Shown piece after piece: positions 61,387 through 64,000 of a stretch of 64,000 nt of DNA. Both the position numbers and the translations under genes were made by a program. The notes beneath the pieces were generated by a model. That model was not told where the DNA came from and searched no databases. It saw only the letters and a list, made by a program, of their open reading frames with translations. Numbering within the stretch: the first letter of the stretch is position 1; every line of letters begins with the position of its first letter. Source of the stretch: Larkinella sp049445795 (GTDB lineage: Bacteria > Bacteroidota > Bacteroidia > Cytophagales > Spirosomataceae); contig NZ_JBMSDT010000017.1 of assembly GCF_049445795.1 (NCBI RefSeq), forward strand, positions 62,001 to 126,000, read 5' to 3'.

Positions 61387-61749
61387 ATGAGTGAGCGTAA
61401 GTTTGATCTGGAAGATCGCCTGATCGACTTCTCTGCCGTGGTAATCGCCGTCGTTGAAGCCTTACCAACTACCAAAGCATCCAGTCATTTGGGTAGCCAG
61501 CTTCTTCGATCGGGTACTGCCCCCGCCCTCCATTACGGTGAGGCTCAAAGCGCTGAATCACAAAAAGATTTCATTCACAAAATGAAAGGTGCGCTCAAAG
61601 AGCTTCGAGAATCCCGAATTAATCTCAGAATTCTGGACAAAGTAAATCTGCTGAACGAGACCGGTCAGATAACTCTAACAGAATGCACTGAGCTGATTCG
61701 AATCTTTAAAAAAAGCATCGAAACCGCCGAGCGCAACCTAAATCGTTAG
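61387..61749 (+). CDS. Four-helix-bundle protein (23S rRNA intervening-sequence type)
   Basis: The 120-residue helical protein has the S23/IVP family pattern (LGSQLLRSGTAPALHYGEAQ, SAESQKDFIHKMKGALKELR). In leptospires and others such genes lie in stem-loop intervening sequences inside 23S rRNA. Here it lies between two heptamer arrays that are each other's reverse complement, so the gene occupies the loop of a large inverted repeat outside rRNA. Its function is unknown and it may be a passenger of a mobile repeat. Confidence 0.88.
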   Translation: MSERKFDLEDRLIDFSAVVIAVVEALPTTKASSHLGSQLLRSGTAPALHYGEAQSAESQKDFIHKMKGALKELRESRINLRILDKVNLLNETGQITLTECTELIRIFKKSIETAERNLNR

Positions 61750-61764
61750 AATCATCTAGGCAAC

Positions 61765-61855
61765 TTCGTTATTCGTTATTCGTTATTCGTTATTCGTTAT
61801 TCGTTATTCGTTATTCGTTATTCGTTATTCGTTATTCGTTATTCGTTATTCGTTA
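61765..61855. repeat. Heptamer array 9, TTCGTTA x 13
   Basis: TTCGTTA is repeated 13 times without a mismatch between the four-helix gene and the M20 hydrolase stop. It is the reverse complement of the units in array 8. Confidence 0.97.
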
Positions 61856-61863
61856 TTAAAAAA

Positions 61864-63204
61864 TTATTTCCTTTTCCCCACCGTCGCTCCTCCTTTCCAC
61901 TGCTCCATGTAATCCACCGTCAGGTGGCAGAGTGCTTTGACACCCAGGCCAAAGCCGCTTTCGTCGATGTAAAAATCCGGGGTGTGGTGCGGGGCCGCAT
62001 CTTCCACTTTTTTGCCTTTCGGCATACCGCCGAGGAAAAAGAAGAAACCGGGCACCTTCTGTTGGAAAAAGGAAAAATCCTCCGCGCCGGTGTCGAGCGG
62101 ACGAATCAATACGTTTTCTTTCCCGGCCACCGCTTCGAGCGTCGGCACCATCTGATCGGTCAGGGCGGGGTCGTTGTACGTCACCGGATACATGACATCA
62201 ATCTTCACATCAGCCTTCGCACCGGCGCTTTCCGAGACGTTGGAGGCAATTTCGTTGATCCGGCGGTGAATGGTTTTCTGCATCTCGGGCGTAAACGATC
62301 GGATGGTGCCAATCATGTTAACTTCTTCCGGAATGATGTTCTGCCGAATCCCCCCGTGCATCGCGCCGACTGTCACCACCGCCGGGTATTCCGTAATCGG
62401 CAGGTTCCGGCTGACGATGGTTTGCAGGCCCATCACAATCTGCGACGAGGTCACAATCGGGTCGACGCCCGACCAGGGTGCCGCGCCGTGCGTCTGCTTT
62501 CCTTTCACCTTAATGCTGTAAAAATCGACAGCGGCCATCGTAGCCCCCGGGCGGTATTTGATGGTTCCGACTTCGGTCTGGGAATTGATGTGCAGCCCGA
62601 AAATGGCGTCCACCTTCGGATTTTCGAGCACCCCTTCCTTGACCATCAGTTGCGCTCCGCCTTCTTCGCCCGCCGGTGGCCCTTCCTCGGCGGGTTGGAA
62701 AATGAATTTCACGGTTCCTTTCAGGTCGTTTTTCACGGAAGCCAGCACCTCGGCCACGCCCATCAGAATGGCGACGTGTGAATCATGTCCGCACGCATGC
62801 ATCACGCCGGTTTGCTGCCCGTTGAACTCGGTGGTCACGGTCGATTTGAACGGAACATCCACCCGTTCGGTCACGGGCAAACCGTCCATGTCGGCCCGCA
62901 GCGCCACCACCGGCCCCGGCTTTCCGCCTTTCAAAATCCCCACGACGCCGGTTTTGGCCACATTGGTTTTTACCTCGATCCCTAACGCATGCAAATGAGC
63001 CGCGATTTTAGCCGAAGTTTGAATTTCCCGGTTTCCCAACTCCGGATTCTGGTGAATTTCCCGACGCCAGGTGACCACCTTTTTTTCAAGGCCATCGGCC
63101 AATTTGTTCATTTGCGATTTCAGGGTTACTTGCGCATAAATACCCTCTGACGCTAGCAGAAAAACGATTAAAACCCACAAAACTATTCTCTTAGTTTTAT
63201 TCAT
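61864..63204 (-). CDS. M20-family amidohydrolase / carboxypeptidase
   Basis: The 446-residue enzyme has a signal peptide (IVLWVLIVFLLASEGIYAQ), the metal site MHACGHDSHVAIL near residue 133 and the dimerisation domain with HGAAPWSGVDPI, plus PAEEGPPAGEEGG. It belongs to the M20D aminoacylase/carboxypeptidase group that hydrolyses N-acyl amino acids or peptides, here exported. Substrate unknown. Confidence 0.92.
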   Translation of the reverse strand: MNKTKRIVLWVLIVFLLASEGIYAQVTLKSQMNKLADGLEKKVVTWRREIHQNPELGNREIQTSAKIAAHLHALGIEVKTNVAKTGVVGILKGGKPGPVVALRADMDGLPVTERVDVPFKSTVTTEFNGQQTGVMHACGHDSHVAILMGVAEVLASVKNDLKGTVKFIFQPAEEGPPAGEEGGAQLMVKEGVLENPKVDAIFGLHINSQTEVGTIKYRPGATMAAVDFYSIKVKGKQTHGAAPWSGVDPIVTSSQIVMGLQTIVSRNLPITEYPAVVTVGAMHGGIRQNIIPEEVNMIGTIRSFTPEMQKTIHRRINEIASNVSESAGAKADVKIDVMYPVTYNDPALTDQMVPTLEAVAGKENVLIRPLDTGAEDFSFFQQKVPGFFFFLGGMPKGKKVEDAAPHHTPDFYIDESGFGLGVKALCHLTVDYMEQWKGGATVGKRK

Positions 63205-63341
63205 AATGGCATTTCAATAAAAGAGATATAAAAGTATCAAAAAATGAGTAAATATTCCTAAGAGGTAATTTTTTACAAAATTTTTGCAAAATCGTATCAT
63301 GCCATCATTTTTTGAAGCAATTTTGCGAATAACCTAAACAA

Positions 63342-64000
63342 ATGTACAGAACTATGAGAAAATTCTTACCATCCCTTTTGGTATGGTGTACCTTGCTTTC
63401 TTTGCCTGTTTTGGCACAGGATCGTACCATTACCGGGAAAATCACTTCATCAGACGACGGCTCCCCGCTTCCGGGAGTGAATGTTCAAATCAAAGGCACC
63501 TCACGCGGGACCAACAGCGATGCCGATGGCACCTACCGCCTTACCAACGTGCCAGCCAATGCCAAATTAATTTACAGTTTTATCGGTTTTTCTACGCAGG
63601 AAATTGACGCTGGGAATCGCTCGACGATCAACGTTACGCTCCAGATTGATGCCACGAATCTCAGCGAGGTGGTGGTTGTCGGGTACGGTACGCAAAGTAA
63701 AAAAACCATCACCGGCGCGGTGTCGTCGGTCGATGGGGCCAGTATCGCCAACAAACCGGTGCAAAGCTTCGACCAGGCGTTGCAGGGCCGAGCGGCCGGG
63801 GTGAACATCATTACTCCGAACGGCGTGCTGAACAACGCCCCGGTAATCCGGGTTCGCGGGGTTTCGTCCATCAACGGCAGTTCGTCGCCCCTGATTGTCA
63901 TCGATGGTTTGCCGATCAACTCCAACGACAACGTGTCGGCGGGCGGTTTTACGGTCAACAACCCGCTGGGCGACATCAATCCTTCGGACATCGAATCGCT
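63342..64000 (+). CDS. SusC/RagA-type TonB-linked outer-membrane protein (partial)
   Basis: The frame runs past the right edge. It has a signal peptide (FLPSLLVWCTLLSLPVLAQ), a CarboxypepD_reg-like domain (ITGKITSSDDGSPLPGVNVQ), a TonB-box region (SEVVVVGYGTQSKKTITGAV) and the start of the plug (VIRVRGVSSINGSSSPLIVI). Two in-frame ATGs exist (63342 and 63354). The barrel and the partner SusD lie beyond the window. It imports a large substrate with TonB energy. Confidence 0.94.
   Translation, partial: MYRTMRKFLPSLLVWCTLLSLPVLAQDRTITGKITSSDDGSPLPGVNVQIKGTSRGTNSDADGTYRLTNVPANAKLIYSFIGFSTQEIDAGNRSTINVTLQIDATNLSEVVVVGYGTQSKKTITGAVSSVDGASIANKPVQSFDQALQGRAAGVNIITPNGVLNNAPVIRVRGVSSINGSSSPLIVIDGLPINSNDNVSAGGFTVNNPLGDINPSDIES

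Noticed and set aside
61765..61855. TTCGTTA x 13 as a CRISPR array
   Set aside because: Units are 7 nt with no spacers, so it is a simple tandem repeat.

Overview
The window looks like a chromosomal segment of a Bacteroidota member, most likely Cytophagales/Spirosomataceae (Spirosoma- or Larkinella-like). The reasons are a SusC-type TonB-linked porin at the right edge, TAnnTTTG-type -7 promoter boxes, LytS/LytTR and OmpR-type two-component pairs, lipoproteins with LxxC lipoboxes, and generally GC-rich coding DNA. No rRNA, CRISPR array or intact insertion sequence is visible. The genus is inferred and was not tested.

Region 1 (about 0.4-12 kb) is the accessory part and the most interesting. 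A plausible operon encodes a GT1-like glycosyltransferase, a fusion of an inactive C39-like domain with VKOR and thioredoxin, two small double-glycine-leader precursor peptides with four cysteines each, an unknown secreted or anchored protein, a TlpA-like thioredoxin, a GT2-like glycosyltransferase, a C39 peptidase-ABC exporter and its HlyD adaptor. Together they resemble a machine that makes, oxidises, possibly glycosylates, trims and exports disulfide-containing peptides, broadly like a glycocin locus but with Gram-negative export parts. The precursor part is an AT-rich island. A 301-bp duplication carries a dead copy of the VKOR-Trx 3' end plus the upstream region and leader of the second precursor, and a truncated copy of the exporter 5' end sits just before the real exporter. 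This points to cassette shuffling.

Region 2 (12-24.7 kb) is mostly housekeeping: a receiver protein, a hotdog thioesterase, a histidine phosphatase, a LytS/LytTR pair, a TPR protein, a C4 zinc-ribbon protein, Nif3, DinB, tRNA-Asp with a clear promoter and terminator, an IS3 remnant, an APC permease, an MscS remnant and a GNAT-USP-USP fusion.

Region 3 (24.8-41.8 kb) holds two paralogous OmpR/HK systems, each beside a small gene for a membrane-anchored coiled-coil protein. Arrays of TTAAG/CTAAT-like sites at exact 11-bp spacing lie in front of those genes. A third array and a related short element lie near an 87-aa gene and a small lipoprotein gene. Other genes here encode a sterol-desaturase-like enzyme, DUF2254, PIG-L, an outer-membrane barrel, a ZU5 lipoprotein, a cupin, a ceramidase-like protein and a SulP transporter.

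Region 4 (41.9-64 kb) has topoisomerase IB, DUF421, TolC, an amidohydrolase, a voltage-gated K+ channel, an M48 protease, a SAM hydrolase-like protein, an acetylxylan esterase, GH20, a ROK regulator, metX-metY with a SAM-I-clan riboswitch and a Cys-Cys leader ORF, a Gfo/Idh/MocA oxidoreductase, DUF721, an LD-carboxypeptidase, a four-helix-bundle (23S-IVS-type) gene, an M20 hydrolase and the start of a SusC.

A second theme runs through the whole window: at least eight intergenic elements made of roughly 7-nt repeat units, mostly arranged as long inverted repeats. They abut or supply stop codons, and each has its own heptamer. In one the loop carries the four-helix-bundle gene.
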